DNA of 35,868 nt, taken from assembly GCA_022616275.1 (NCBI GenBank), contig JAKEFB010000167.1, positions 1 through 35,868 of the forward strand. The letters are read 5' to 3'. Shown one piece after another: positions 22,653-32,438 of the stretch (the stretch's first letter is position 1; every line of letters begins with the position of its first letter). The position numbers and the translations under genes are program-made. The notes beneath the pieces were generated by a model. That model was not told the DNA's origin and made no database searches. It was given only the letters and a program-made list of their open reading frames with translations. Origin of the DNA: Chloroflexota bacterium. Lineage in GTDB: Bacteria > Chloroflexota > Anaerolineae > Promineifilales > Promineifilaceae.

Positions 22653-25244
22653 ATGGCGAAAGATTTTGAGTGGCGAACAGAAGAAGATAACGCCTGGGCC
22701 GAGGGTGTGGCCGATGCCCCGGAGGCTCCCCGCCGGGCGGCCAGTGAGCGCCGCTGGCCACTGGTGTTGGGGGTGTTCTTTGTCCTCGGCCTGCTGGGGT
22801 TCGTCGTCGTCCGCCAGCTTCGGGAGCAGGTAGACCAGACAGAAAGCGACACCTCTGAGGAGATAACGACCAGCTTTGACCTGATGTGGACGGCGGCCGA
22901 GGAAGGCGACGTCGAATTGTTCCACCTGGTCCTTTCCGGCCGTGACCCGGAGTGGACGGAGGCCGAGAAGGAACTGCTGGAAAAGAAAGGACTATTTGAC
23001 CGGCCGGCGATGGGGCTGCACCTCAACGGTCACCCACCCCAGATTGCCGACACAACCCTGTCGCCGGATTTGCGAGAAGCGGTGGTGACGGCCACGGGTG
23101 TTTATACCATGGACGTGGGCAACGGGGTGACGCAAACAGTCCAGCTCCAGTTGACTTCCATTTTCCGCCAGGGCTCGGCCCGCTGGTTGCTGTCGCCACC
23201 AGAAGAAGAGTTCTGGGGAGAAATGGGCATGACGCGCGGAACCAGGCTCACCCTTATGTATCCCCAGCGGGACAGGGAAATTGCCCTGCGCCTGGCTCGC
23301 GACCTGGATGAGAAGGTGGGCGAAGTGTGTACCATCCTGGCCGACCTGAACTGCCCGGCCAACCTGTTCCTGGATGTGAGGCTGGAGACGGACCCCAGCA
23401 GCCTGCTGGTAGCGGCCGACCAGGCGATTGTCCTGGAGGACGGCCGGCGGTTGGTCCTGCCGGCGCCGACCCTGGTGGGCGTGCCGGTGGACGAAGCCGG
23501 CTATCAGGCCCTCTTCCGTGGCTACGCCAGCCGGGTGGCCACGGCCGTCATCAGCCACCAGGTTGATTGGGAGTGCTGCCGCCGCGCGCCCTTGTTCCGG
23601 GCCCTCCTGGCCAGGCAGTTAGAGCAACTGGCTCTGCAACCGTGGCCGCTTTCGGCCGGCGATTACGAACGCCTGTTGCCGCGCCTGCCGCGCCTGTGGC
23701 AAATGGCCAGCACGCCGCTAGATATGGTCGAGGATGGCCAGGTGGCGGCCGCGCTGATTGAGTTTCTCCTGGCCGAAGTCACCGATCGTTCGGTCGCAGA
23801 ACTGGAGCGCCAGGTAGCCTCCCTATCGGCCACCACCAATTGGCTGGACGTGGTTATTCCTGGGGGCAACATAGACCCGGCCCTGGAGGCGGCCTGGCTG
23901 TCGTTCGTATATGAGCGCAGCCGGACCACGCCCGGCAATGACCCGCCGCTGCCTCTGCCGGAAGAAGATATGGTCGCAGTCTGCTATGACGTCCAGGGGT
24001 CAGGACTGGATAGTGGGTTGGGCACGCTTTATCGTTTTAACCTGGCCACGAACGAGTGGCAGGAAGAAGTTGCGCTTGGTCCGGGCTTTACGATTATGCG
24101 GCCGCTGCCCGGCGACGAGGGCCTGCTGCTGCAATCGCTGCCTTTTGCCGAGCCGGAGGAGTCGTCCAGCCTGTTCTGGTGGCGGGCGAGCGAACTGGTT
24201 GAGCTTTACCGGCCGCTGGCCAGCGGCCAGCAGACTTTTTTTGTCGGCTGGGCCGACCCCACCGGCCGCTGGCTGCTTCTGGTTATCCTGGGCGAGAACG
24301 AGGCGCTGCCCCAACTGGCGCTGGTAGACCGGCAGCAGTGCCGGCCGGAGACCTGCGACCTGATACCGTTGCCGGGCTGGCCGACCTGGTCGCCGGACGG
24401 GCAGCAAATGATCGCCGTAGAGAATTGGACAGGAGAGCCGGAAACAGATGGCCCTGGCCCGGCATCGGCCACAGAATTATTGTGGTTACCCGAGCCGGGG
24501 GCAGAGGCGGTGGAAATTGGGCAGGGCTACGCTCCGTTCTGGCTGGATAACGCGACGATGGGCTATATCCGTCCGGCGGCCGGGCCGGTTGGCGAGAATA
24601 ACCAGGAGGTGGTGACGCTGGTGGCTGGCGAAACCGGCTCCCTGCGGATAATGATCACGTTGGCCGACCTGACGCCTCTGCTGCCCCCAGAAGAAGTGGA
24701 CGACGATCTCTTCATAGACCGCGTTTTTATCAATCCGGCGCAGCCGGATCTGGTCTACCTAATCGTCACCGATCCAGCCAGGGGCCCGGTCAGCGACTCG
24801 CTGGGTGTCTTAGAGACGGGGCGGAGCTACCTTTTTACGGTGGAGCATCCGGCCGGGGATGTCGGTTCCGGAGCCAGGATGCTGCTGCAAACGCTGGATG
24901 TGGGTTTCAGGAGCGCCCACTTTCCCTGGTTTAGTGACCAGGCCGGCTTTTCGCCCGACGGCCGCTGGCTGGCGCTGGCGGTTAATAACCTGTTTGTTGA
25001 CGGCCAGATGGCTCTCTATCTGTATGACCTGGAAGGCGGGCGCTGGTGGGTCCAGCCGCAGCCCTTTGGCGACAGTGGATCACCACAGATCTGGCCCTAT
25101 GACTGGTCGGCCGACGGCCAGTGGTTGTTACGAGCGGAAGGGAGTATGCTGGCGTTGCTGGCCCCGGCCCACGATTACGCCCGGCTGATTCCGGTGGAGC
25201 CGCCGGACCGAAACTGCCTTTACGCGGCATTTGTAGGGGCATGA
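22653..25244 (+). CDS. Membrane-anchored propeller protein, array member 1
   Basis: First of six tandem paralogs; no named family recognised. The 863-residue protein has a short cytoplasmic tail with the family motif (FEWRTEED at 5-12), basic residues, one TM helix (about 34-53), an NTF2-like part (about 60-200; LSGRDPEW at 94-101, RWLLSPPEEEFWG at 177-189), and a segment starting LTLMYPQRD that resembles a gluzincin peptidase domain (about 199-425; LPAPTLVGVPVDEAGYQAL). The HExxH motif is absent. From about 440 a beta-propeller follows, with GWPTWSPDG, FWLDN and FSPDGRWLALAV blades. Family cysteines are C226/C234, C308-C309, C444, C563/C568 (CX4C) and C855. GAGG stands 5-6 nt before the ATG, 6 nt after the transglycosylase stop. 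Confidence 0.75.
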   Translation: MAKDFEWRTEEDNAWAEGVADAPEAPRRAASERRWPLVLGVFFVLGLLGFVVVRQLREQVDQTESDTSEEITTSFDLMWTAAEEGDVELFHLVLSGRDPEWTEAEKELLEKKGLFDRPAMGLHLNGHPPQIADTTLSPDLREAVVTATGVYTMDVGNGVTQTVQLQLTSIFRQGSARWLLSPPEEEFWGEMGMTRGTRLTLMYPQRDREIALRLARDLDEKVGEVCTILADLNCPANLFLDVRLETDPSSLLVAADQAIVLEDGRRLVLPAPTLVGVPVDEAGYQALFRGYASRVATAVISHQVDWECCRRAPLFRALLARQLEQLALQPWPLSAGDYERLLPRLPRLWQMASTPLDMVEDGQVAAALIEFLLAEVTDRSVAELERQVASLSATTNWLDVVIPGGNIDPALEAAWLSFVYERSRTTPGNDPPLPLPEEDMVAVCYDVQGSGLDSGLGTLYRFNLATNEWQEEVALGPGFTIMRPLPGDEGLLLQSLPFAEPEESSSLFWWRASELVELYRPLASGQQTFFVGWADPTGRWLLLVILGENEALPQLALVDRQQCRPETCDLIPLPGWPTWSPDGQQMIAVENWTGEPETDGPGPASATELLWLPEPGAEAVEIGQGYAPFWLDNATMGYIRPAAGPVGENNQEVVTLVAGETGSLRIMITLADLTPLLPPEEVDDDLFIDRVFINPAQPDLVYLIVTDPARGPVSDSLGVLETGRSYLFTVEHPAGDVGSGARMLLQTLDVGFRSAHFPWFSDQAGFSPDGRWLALAVNNLFVDGQMALYLYDLEGGRWWVQPQPFGDSGSPQIWPYDWSADGQWLLRAEGSMLALLAPAHDYARLIPVEPPDRNCLYAAFVGA

Positions 25245-25295
25245 GGATCGTAGGGGCATGGTAGTTGGCAAGGCCAACTTGCATCATGCCCCTAC
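25233..25295. repeat. GTAGGGGCATG hairpin between array members 1 and 2
   Basis: GTAGGGGCATG (25250-25260) pairs perfectly with CATGCCCCTAC (25285-25295), and inside it GTTGGC-AAG-GCCAAC (25264-25278) forms a second stem. A further direct copy of GTAGGGGCATGA at 25233-25244 contains the stop codon of member 1. Palindromes of the GTAGGGGC...GCCCCTAC kind are, as far as I recall, common dispersed repeats in several bacterial groups. Confidence 0.85.
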
Positions 25296-25304
25296 AATCA
25301 TGGT

Positions 25305-27779
25305 ATGTCACCAGATTTTGAATGGCGCACCGACGAGGAGAGCCACTGGGAAGACACGGTGGCTCCGGCCAGCCTGGGCTGGCGGCCGGCCTGGCGGCGC
25401 TGGCGACTGTGGCTGGCGGCGCTGGTGCTGGTGGGGTTGGCTACGTTTGCGGCTTTGCGCCTGTTGCGCCAGCAGGCGGCCCAGGCTGCAACGGCCGTCG
25501 AAACGGACGTTCTGTCCAGCCACCACCTGGTTGTGGAGGCGGCGCTGGCCTCAGATGGGGAGTTGCTGAACTCAGTGCTCTCCGGCCGGGAGCCAGCCTG
25601 GACTCAGAGCCAGATGGCATTATTAACGGCCGGGCTGTTCCTGGACCGCCAGCCCTTGGGGCTGCGCTGGCAGCCGGAGGACGCGCCGGCCGGAGCGGTA
25701 GTAACACTCGCGCCGGACTTGCGGTCGGCCGAGGTTGCCTTCCGGGAGCGTTACGAGTTCAGGGCCACCAACGGCGTCACCAAGACCTTTGACCTGGAGC
25801 AAACGGCCGTCTATCGCCTGAGCGAGACGCGCTGGCTGCTCTCGCCGCCCGCAGCGGAGTTCTGGGGGACGCCGGTGCGATCCAACGGCCGCTACCTCTC
25901 ATTGACCTTTCCCGGCCGGGACGCCGAGCTGGGCCACCGCCTGGCGGCCGACCTGGAAGGTGTAATGGCCGCTTTCTGCGCCACCCCGGCCCTGGGGTGC
26001 GGACCCGATTTTAGCCTGGAGGTCGAGTTGGCGACCAACCCAGATATCCTGGAAGAACTGGCCGCGCCGACAAGCTGGCTTCCCGAGGAAGAGTTTTATG
26101 TTCCCCCCCGGTTAGTTCTACCAGCGCCTACCCTGGTGGGCCGGCCGGTAGACGAAATCGGCTACCAGGCCCTCTTGCAGGCCTACGCCCGCCGGCTGGC
26201 GGCCGCAGCTATCAACCAGAAGGTAGAATGGCTCTGTTGCCGGCAGGCCATTTTTTACCGGGCGCTGCTGGACCTCCAGTTGTGGCAGTTGGGCCTGCAG
26301 CCCTGGCCCCTCACCCGCGCCGACTATCGCCGCGCTCTCAGCCGGCCGGTGTCGTTGGGCCCACTGACGGATTTGTGGCATAGTGACGCCACGCCGGCCG
26401 AGGTGCTGGCTCACCCAGATGCCTGGCTGGTCTATGCGTTGGTAGAGTTCCTGGTTACGGAACGCTCTACCTTGCCGGCTGTGGTGATGCAGCGCCAACT
26501 GTACAACGCCGAGAACTTGCAGGTCTGGCTGGCCCGGGTCACCGACCCGGATGAAACCAACCTGGCCTTCCAGGAGGCCTGGCAGGCTTTTGTCTATGAA
26601 AAAGTGGCCGCCAGCCAGGGGCCATTGCCGGAAGAACTCCGGCCGGAGCAGGATATTCTGCTGATGTGCGCCGAGGGGCGGGGCGGAGCGAATAACCTGT
26701 ATCGCTATGACCTGGCCAGAGAGAGCTGGTCGGTAGACCTGGCCGACCGGGATTTTGTTGTCATGAGTGGGCTGCCGGACGGCAGCGGGGTGGCCTTGGT
26801 GGAGCAGTTTATCACCAACGACCAGTTGGCGTTGGCGTTGTGGCAGGACGGCCGGGAGCAACCGGTGATCACGGGCCGCACCTTTTATTATTCAACCGGG
26901 CTGATGGACCCAACCGGTCGCTTCCTGGCCCTGGCTGGCTATGGTCCTGGGGATGAATTGGCCGCAGTGAACCTGGCTGACCTGACTACCTGCCATTCCC
27001 TGGGCTGTTCATTGAGCCCTGTCAACGGGTTGCCAATCTGGTCACCTGGGGGCGCACATACCATCCTGATCGAGCGGTATGAGTTTTCCAGTTTTCAGCC
27101 AGAGACAACCCTCTTTCGTGGGGACCGTCTTGGACAGCTGGTCAAACAGGTTGGCATCGGCCGGGAACCATTCTGGTTGGACGAACAGACTTATGGTTAT
27201 TTGCGGACGATCAGCCTGTTAGGAGACGTGGTAGTGGCCACGGTGTGGGACGACGCGCCCCGAGTTGTATTGCCGGCCGACAAGCTTGCCACGGCCGTGC
27301 CCGGCTTGATAGACCCAGAGGAGTGGTACATCAGCCACGCGACTGCGCACCCCTCCCACCCCTCCCTATTTTTTGTGACAGTCGTAGACATCCCCGGCCG
27401 CCAGGAGTTCCTGGTGCGTTACAACTGGGAATCTGACGAAGCTACTTTGCTACTAACGCGGGAAAACCGGACTGGTGGCCTCTTACAACCGCTTTTCTCA
27501 CCAGACGGCCGGTGGTTGGTGGTTCAAACCGACACTTTTAATGATGATCTAAATCAGCGCCTGAGTGATTATTACCTCTACGATATTGCCCAGGAGAAAG
27601 TGACGACGCTCCAGATAGACCATACAACCATTTTCCCCATTGGTGATTGGACAACTGATGGGCAGTGGTTTGTGCAAGGGGGCAACGGTTACTTGATTCT
27701 GACCAACCCGGCCGCCGGTTACCAATACTTGTTGCCGCACGACTTCAACGATTGTACGGCCATAGCCTGGACAAAGTAG
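25305..27779 (+). CDS. Membrane-anchored propeller protein, array member 2
   Basis: An 824-residue paralog with the full architecture. The tail motif is FEWRTDEE at 5-12 followed by W15; the TM helix is at about 34-53; LSGREPAW lies at 92-99. The gluzincin-like segment is of the long type, with LPAPTLVGRPVDEIGYQAL and a complete C-terminal helical half (WLVYALVEFLVTERS and EAWQAFVYEKV). Cysteines are C225/C232, C311-C312, one at the propeller entry (ILLMCAE), a CX4C (CHSLGC) and one near the C-terminus (NDCTAIAW). Propeller motifs include LPIWSPGG, FWLDEQTYGYL and FSPDGRWLVVQ. No clear ribosome site precedes the ATG, which follows the hairpin between the genes by 9 nt. Confidence 0.75.
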   Translation: MSPDFEWRTDEESHWEDTVAPASLGWRPAWRRWRLWLAALVLVGLATFAALRLLRQQAAQAATAVETDVLSSHHLVVEAALASDGELLNSVLSGREPAWTQSQMALLTAGLFLDRQPLGLRWQPEDAPAGAVVTLAPDLRSAEVAFRERYEFRATNGVTKTFDLEQTAVYRLSETRWLLSPPAAEFWGTPVRSNGRYLSLTFPGRDAELGHRLAADLEGVMAAFCATPALGCGPDFSLEVELATNPDILEELAAPTSWLPEEEFYVPPRLVLPAPTLVGRPVDEIGYQALLQAYARRLAAAAINQKVEWLCCRQAIFYRALLDLQLWQLGLQPWPLTRADYRRALSRPVSLGPLTDLWHSDATPAEVLAHPDAWLVYALVEFLVTERSTLPAVVMQRQLYNAENLQVWLARVTDPDETNLAFQEAWQAFVYEKVAASQGPLPEELRPEQDILLMCAEGRGGANNLYRYDLARESWSVDLADRDFVVMSGLPDGSGVALVEQFITNDQLALALWQDGREQPVITGRTFYYSTGLMDPTGRFLALAGYGPGDELAAVNLADLTTCHSLGCSLSPVNGLPIWSPGGAHTILIERYEFSSFQPETTLFRGDRLGQLVKQVGIGREPFWLDEQTYGYLRTISLLGDVVVATVWDDAPRVVLPADKLATAVPGLIDPEEWYISHATAHPSHPSLFFVTVVDIPGRQEFLVRYNWESDEATLLLTRENRTGGLLQPLFSPDGRWLVVQTDTFNDDLNQRLSDYYLYDIAQEKVTTLQIDHTTIFPIGDWTTDGQWFVQGGNGYLILTNPAAGYQYLLPHDFNDCTAIAWTK

Positions 27780-27789
27780 TCTTGAGTAT

Positions 27790-27840
27790 GGAGTTAGAGT
27801 TAGAGTAGCACGACTCTAACTCTAACTCCTTACTCTAACT
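27790..27840. repeat. Inverted GAGTTA repeats between array members 2 and 3
   Basis: GGAGTTAGAGTTAGAGT (27790-27806) and its perfect complement (27813-27829) form a 17-bp stem with a 6-nt loop; another inverted half-copy follows to 27840. The hexamer is the same as in the alaS leader at 1291-1320. The hairpin lies 17 nt before the start of member 3 and lacks a T-run. Confidence 0.9.
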
Positions 27841-27846
27841 CCGACG

Positions 27847-30012
27847 ATGGCAGCAAAGTTCCGTTGGGTTACTGAAGAAAGCGAGTGGGCGGAGGAGCCG
27901 GCCGGAGAAGAGCGGCTGGTCCGGGCGCGGCCGCGCTGGCTGACCTGGCTTCTCCTGGTCGTCGTGGCCGCCGCGGCCGGGGGCCTGGTCTATGCGTTGT
28001 TTGCCTGGCAGATGCGCCGGGCGGTGGCGGCGGCCGAGGCTGACGTGCGACAGATACACGAACTACTCCTCAACGCGGTCGAGCGGCAGGATGTAGAATT
28101 GTTCAGCACTTACCTGTCCGGTCGCGATCCTCAGTGGGCGGATGTGCTTCGAGAGCGGGCAAGGAGGGGCCTGTTTTACGGTCTGGGTCCTGGGATCATG
28201 TGGGGGCCAGCGAATGTTCAGATTGATGCTGTGACCTTCTCGCCAGGTTTGGATGAGGCCACGGTTCGCTTTACGCTACAATATTATCCATTGTTCAACT
28301 CCTCTGTGCCGTCCTCCATTCACTTTCAGCAGACCGTCGTTTACCGGCGCGGGCGGGACCGCTGGCTGCTGGCCCCGCCGGCGGCCGAATTCTGGGGAGA
28401 GGAAGTGGCGTTTGAGGGGCGCTGGCTGACCATTACCTATCCAGAAAGGGATACGCCGGTCATGGAGCGGCTGGCCGCCGACCTGGACGCGCAGGTAGGG
28501 GAGATCTGTACCACTGCGCCGGCAATAGCCTGCCCGGCCGGTTTGCGCCTTTACGTGCAGTTGGAAAATGACCTGGTTCACTGGATCGAGCTGGATGGAA
28601 GTTCAGGCCCACCCATCAGCGATCGTAAAATCATGCTGCCGGCGCCATCGCTGGTGGGCTGGCCGGGAAACGAAGCGGCCTACCGGCTCCTGGCCGACTG
28701 GTATGGCCAGGTGGTAACGACCGGAGTGGTCCAACTGTTTACCGGCTACCAGTCAGACCACCTTATTTCCGGGACGTTGCCGCTGGAGCACCGGCCGCTA
28801 GATCAGGTAATCTCTCATCCACTGCCGGCGCCACTGCCGGCCGGAGAGCTGGTCTTCGTTTGCCGAGACGATGATCTGCCCCAAGGGGAACTGGCCTTAA
28901 ATGTTTACTGGTTGAACCTGGCTACTGGAAGCTGGCTGCATGCTTACCAGCGAAGTTATGCGGACGGAGCCAGCGGGACGCTTTTCCCCTTGCCGGCCGG
29001 CAACGGTTATGCCATCCAAGAATTTTTGGAAGGCGAGCTTATGACTGCCCGGCTAACGTTTTGGCGGCCGGGTTGGGAACTCACAGTTTTTGAAGGGACA
29101 ACCAATTTTGACAACGCTCTTTCCCAGCCCGCCTTTACCGGCCAGGCGGACCCGACCGGCCGCTACCTGGTCGTGCGCTCGAATGGCTCACCGCCGGCTT
29201 TCCAGTTATTGGATATGCGTAACTGTGTCGTTGACAACTGCCCATTATTGAATATGTTCGCCGAGCCGCTGTGGTCACCGGGTGGAAGCTGGACGTTGCT
29301 CCAGGAACCGCCTGACCCGCTGCGCTGGCAAACCTACCGGCCCCTTTACCGGGCGAATGAACGTGGGCAGGGGCGGCAGGCGATTGGCGTTGGGGCAACG
29401 CCTTTCTGGCTGGACGAGGAAGGGTACGGCTACGTCCGCCTGGACAGCCAGGACGAGGTCGAGCTGGTGGTGGCCTCGGTGGTTGACGACGCGCCCCAGG
29501 TCTGGCTGCGGGCGGCCGATTTGCTGCCGGTTGTCCCGGCCGAGCGGCGCTGGGAAGGGCTGACTATCTGGAACGTCTGGCCCCACCCGGCCGAGACAAA
29601 CACCCTGGCGCTGATGACCACGCCCGGCCGGGTCCAAAACGCCGGCCCCTACGACTTTTTCCTGGTGAGCTGGGATGAGGCGGCTGGCCGGCCGGCTGTG
29701 ACCTACCTCTTCGCTTATGAGTATCCGGCTACAGCCGACTTTTCGCCAGACGGCCGCTGGCTGGCCTTTACCAGTCGAGGGTACGTGGCCCATTTTCAAG
29801 ATTTAGCCACCGGCCAAGTCCGGGTTGTTTCCTTCGACGACGGTAACTGGCTAGGTTGGTCGCCGGATGGGCGCTGGTTTGCCCAACAGGGGAACGAGGC
29901 GCTGCTGCTGACGGCCCCGGCGTATAACTACCAGGTGATTGCCCGGCATGACCTGACTGATTGTTCCCTGGAACAGTGGACCGGCGACCCGCTGGCGGCC
30001 GGAGCGCCATGA
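27847..30012 (+). CDS. Membrane-anchored propeller protein, array member 3 (short type)
   Basis: A 721-residue paralog. Tail motif FRWVTEES at 5-12, TM helix at about 31-53, LSGRDPQW at 90-97, RWLLAPPAAEFWGEE near 172-186. The gluzincin-like segment is cut down: LPAPSLVGWPGNEAAYRLL is followed by only about 50 residues before the propeller. The double cysteine found in other members is missing here, while C221/C229, C339, a CX4C pair (CVVDNC) and the C-terminal Cys (TDCSLEQW) remain. Propeller motifs include FWLDEEGYGYVRL and FSPDGRWLAF. No ribosome site is apparent before the ATG. Its stop overlaps the start of member 4 (ATGA). Confidence 0.72.
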   Translation: MAAKFRWVTEESEWAEEPAGEERLVRARPRWLTWLLLVVVAAAAGGLVYALFAWQMRRAVAAAEADVRQIHELLLNAVERQDVELFSTYLSGRDPQWADVLRERARRGLFYGLGPGIMWGPANVQIDAVTFSPGLDEATVRFTLQYYPLFNSSVPSSIHFQQTVVYRRGRDRWLLAPPAAEFWGEEVAFEGRWLTITYPERDTPVMERLAADLDAQVGEICTTAPAIACPAGLRLYVQLENDLVHWIELDGSSGPPISDRKIMLPAPSLVGWPGNEAAYRLLADWYGQVVTTGVVQLFTGYQSDHLISGTLPLEHRPLDQVISHPLPAPLPAGELVFVCRDDDLPQGELALNVYWLNLATGSWLHAYQRSYADGASGTLFPLPAGNGYAIQEFLEGELMTARLTFWRPGWELTVFEGTTNFDNALSQPAFTGQADPTGRYLVVRSNGSPPAFQLLDMRNCVVDNCPLLNMFAEPLWSPGGSWTLLQEPPDPLRWQTYRPLYRANERGQGRQAIGVGATPFWLDEEGYGYVRLDSQDEVELVVASVVDDAPQVWLRAADLLPVVPAERRWEGLTIWNVWPHPAETNTLALMTTPGRVQNAGPYDFFLVSWDEAAGRPAVTYLFAYEYPATADFSPDGRWLAFTSRGYVAHFQDLATGQVRVVSFDDGNWLGWSPDGRWFAQQGNEALLLTAPAYNYQVIARHDLTDCSLEQWTGDPLAAGAP

Positions 30013-32438
30013 CCGGTTTTCAGTGGCAGACCGACGAAGAAAAGCGACTGGAAACGCCGGCCGTAGAAGCCGCGCTGCCCGGCCGGCGGCGCTGGCGGGT
30101 GGTTGGGCTGCTCCTGGCGACTATAGGCATCGTCGCCCTGGTAGCCTATCAGCTTGCCCGGCGGCAGGTGGCGGCGGCGACGATGGCCATTGAAGCTGAC
30201 GTTCTCTCCAGCCACGAGCTGGTGATGCAGGCGGCTCGCCGGGACGACGCCGGCCTGCTGACGGCTCTCCTCTCCGGCCGCGACCCCAAATGGACGGCCA
30301 CGCAAAGGGAGCTGGCCGAGCAGGGGCTGCTCCTGAATTACCCTGCCCTGGGCTTGCAGGCCCAGGGACAGGCCGGGCGGGTGGCAGGAATCAGCCTCTC
30401 GCCCGACCTGCTCCAGGCTGAAGTCCGGCTGGTCCGGCCGTACGTCATCACCGAGAGCAGCGGGTTAACGGAAACGGTCTGGTTGAGCCAGACGGCCGTC
30501 TACCGGCAGGGCGCCGACCGCTGGCTGTACGCCCCACCGGATGAGGCGTCCTGGGGCGATCCGGTGACCAATCGCGGCGAGCGCCTCACCCTCATTTACC
30601 CGGAGCGGGACGCGGCCGTAGCCGAGCGCCTGGCCGCCGACCTGGAACGCCAGTTAGCCGAGCTGTGTCTTGCGGTGGTAGCCTGTCCGGAGGAGTTTCA
30701 TCTGACGGTTCGACTGGAGACGGACCCGGCCGTGCTGCTGGAACTGGCCGACCCAATGACCGTCCTGGCCAATGGTCAGGAATTACGACTGCCGGCGCCC
30801 AGCCTGGTGGGCCGGCCGGTGGATGAGGCCGGCTACCAGGCCCTCCGGCGCGGTTACGCTGCTCAGGTGGTCAGCGCTGCTATCACCGGCCTGGTGGGGT
30901 ATCGTTGTTGCGAACAGTTCCTCTTTTACCAGGCCCTCCTGGCTAACCAGTTGCGGCTGCTGGAGCTGCGGCCCTGGCCGTTGACGCCGGCCGACTACGA
31001 GTACCTGCTCAATTACTCGTTTCCGTTTAACCTTTCTCTGTTGGGCGATGCCTGGCGTATTTCAGACCCGGAGGAGGTGGGAAGTGAAATGTGGCGGCTG
31101 GCCCATGCCGTGGTGGAATTTACGGTGGGGGAAGACGCAGAGCTTTCGGCTATAGCGTTGCAACGAGATCAGATGGATAACGGCATCCGGTTGAGCACGC
31201 TGGTTGCCAATACATTTAACTCCAGATGGAAGCTCTGGCGGCGTTTCATCTACCAGCGTAGTTTATCCGGCCACCTGGCCGCCCCGCCGCCGCTCCCGGA
31301 GCAGGACATTCAGGTTGTGTGTACTCCTTTCGACGGTCCGGGCAGCCAACTGTACCGCCTCTCGCCGCAGACTGAAGAATGGACGTTGGAGCGTGACAGC
31401 GAGTTCTTCTTTATGATGACGCCTCTACCGGGCGGCGGAGGAGTAGTGCTGCAAGAGTTGGGCCTGTCCAACCAGTTGTTTCTCTGGCAAGAGGGCCAGG
31501 AGGAGTTGCTGTACACGTTTTATGACTCGGCCAGTCAATTTTTTAGCCAGCCCGACCCGACCGGCCGGCGACTGGTCCTTAACGTCACGGTTGGCCAGAA
31601 TGGTCTTACCCACCTGCTGGACCTGGCCCAGTGCCGCTCAGGCGAGTGCGAACTCCAGCCGCTACCAGCCTGGCCTATCTGGTCGCCGGATGGCTCGTAC
31701 ACTCTGCTGCACGCCCTGGGGAACTTCGATTTGACCGAACCGGGCCGTTTGTCGCGCGGCGATAGCCAGGGGAACAACCGGGTAGACCTGGGGACAGGCT
31801 CTCACCCTACCTGGCTGGACAATGAAACCTACGGCTATATCCGCAGATCGCCGGCCCAGGCGTTTGTCACTGCCACTGTGGCCGATGACCAGACAGAACT
31901 GTTGTTTACGGCCGTGGACCTTTTGAATAGTTTCTCGGATGGAGACCGGCTGGCGGCCTTGACTATTGAGGGTATAACGGCCAGCCCGGCCGATCCAAAT
32001 CTACTGGCGGCGCTGGTCTTTAACCCCCAGCTTGGCCAGGAAAGTTACCAGGTCCTCTTCTTTGATCGGCAGACGAGGCAGGCAGCACTCCAATTCCGCC
32101 TGGACAGCGTATTTGCGGCGCTAGAAGGCTTTTCGCCCGACGGCCGCTGGCTCCTGATCCGCTCCTTCAACCCACTGGGGCGCACGGGCAGCCAGGCCTG
32201 GGCGCTCTATATCGTGGACGCCACCGGCCGGGAACCCGTCATGACCCTGCCCACGCCGAGGGAGCACTTTTTTAACCTGGACTGGTCGGCCGACGGCCGG
32301 TGGCTGCTGCTTAATTTTGACGGCTTTTTTGACCTTGTTGTTCTGGACCACCCCGTCGGGCCGGGCCTGCCCTACCACCGCCTCATTTTCCACGACCGGC
32401 CCGGTTGCTCGAATGCGGGCTGGATCAACAAGCAATGA
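30009..32438 (+). CDS. Membrane-anchored propeller protein, array member 4
   Basis: An 809-residue paralog. The ATG at 30009 overlaps the stop of member 3 by 4 nt and has GGAG 4 nt upstream; an open frame begins at 29961, but only the later start gives the family tail motif (FQWQTDEE at 4-11). TM helix at about 31-50; LLSGRDPKW at 88-96. The long-type gluzincin-like segment is complete (LPAPSLVGRPVDEAGYQAL, then LAHAVVEFTVGED and LWRRFIYQRSL). Cysteines: C220/C226, C300-C301, the propeller-entry Cys (IQVVCTP), CX4C (CRSGEC) and a C-terminal one (PGCSNAGW). The last codons and the stop lie in a GCAATGA repeat. Confidence 0.75.
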   Translation: MTGFQWQTDEEKRLETPAVEAALPGRRRWRVVGLLLATIGIVALVAYQLARRQVAAATMAIEADVLSSHELVMQAARRDDAGLLTALLSGRDPKWTATQRELAEQGLLLNYPALGLQAQGQAGRVAGISLSPDLLQAEVRLVRPYVITESSGLTETVWLSQTAVYRQGADRWLYAPPDEASWGDPVTNRGERLTLIYPERDAAVAERLAADLERQLAELCLAVVACPEEFHLTVRLETDPAVLLELADPMTVLANGQELRLPAPSLVGRPVDEAGYQALRRGYAAQVVSAAITGLVGYRCCEQFLFYQALLANQLRLLELRPWPLTPADYEYLLNYSFPFNLSLLGDAWRISDPEEVGSEMWRLAHAVVEFTVGEDAELSAIALQRDQMDNGIRLSTLVANTFNSRWKLWRRFIYQRSLSGHLAAPPPLPEQDIQVVCTPFDGPGSQLYRLSPQTEEWTLERDSEFFFMMTPLPGGGGVVLQELGLSNQLFLWQEGQEELLYTFYDSASQFFSQPDPTGRRLVLNVTVGQNGLTHLLDLAQCRSGECELQPLPAWPIWSPDGSYTLLHALGNFDLTEPGRLSRGDSQGNNRVDLGTGSHPTWLDNETYGYIRRSPAQAFVTATVADDQTELLFTAVDLLNSFSDGDRLAALTIEGITASPADPNLLAALVFNPQLGQESYQVLFFDRQTRQAALQFRLDSVFAALEGFSPDGRWLLIRSFNPLGRTGSQAWALYIVDATGREPVMTLPTPREHFFNLDWSADGRWLLLNFDGFFDLVVLDHPVGPGLPYHRLIFHDRPGCSNAGWINKQ

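Noticed and set aside
29961-30008. Earlier start for array member 4
   Set aside because: The extra 16 residues overlap the end of member 3 and lack the family tail motif; the ATGA overlap at 30009 fits better.
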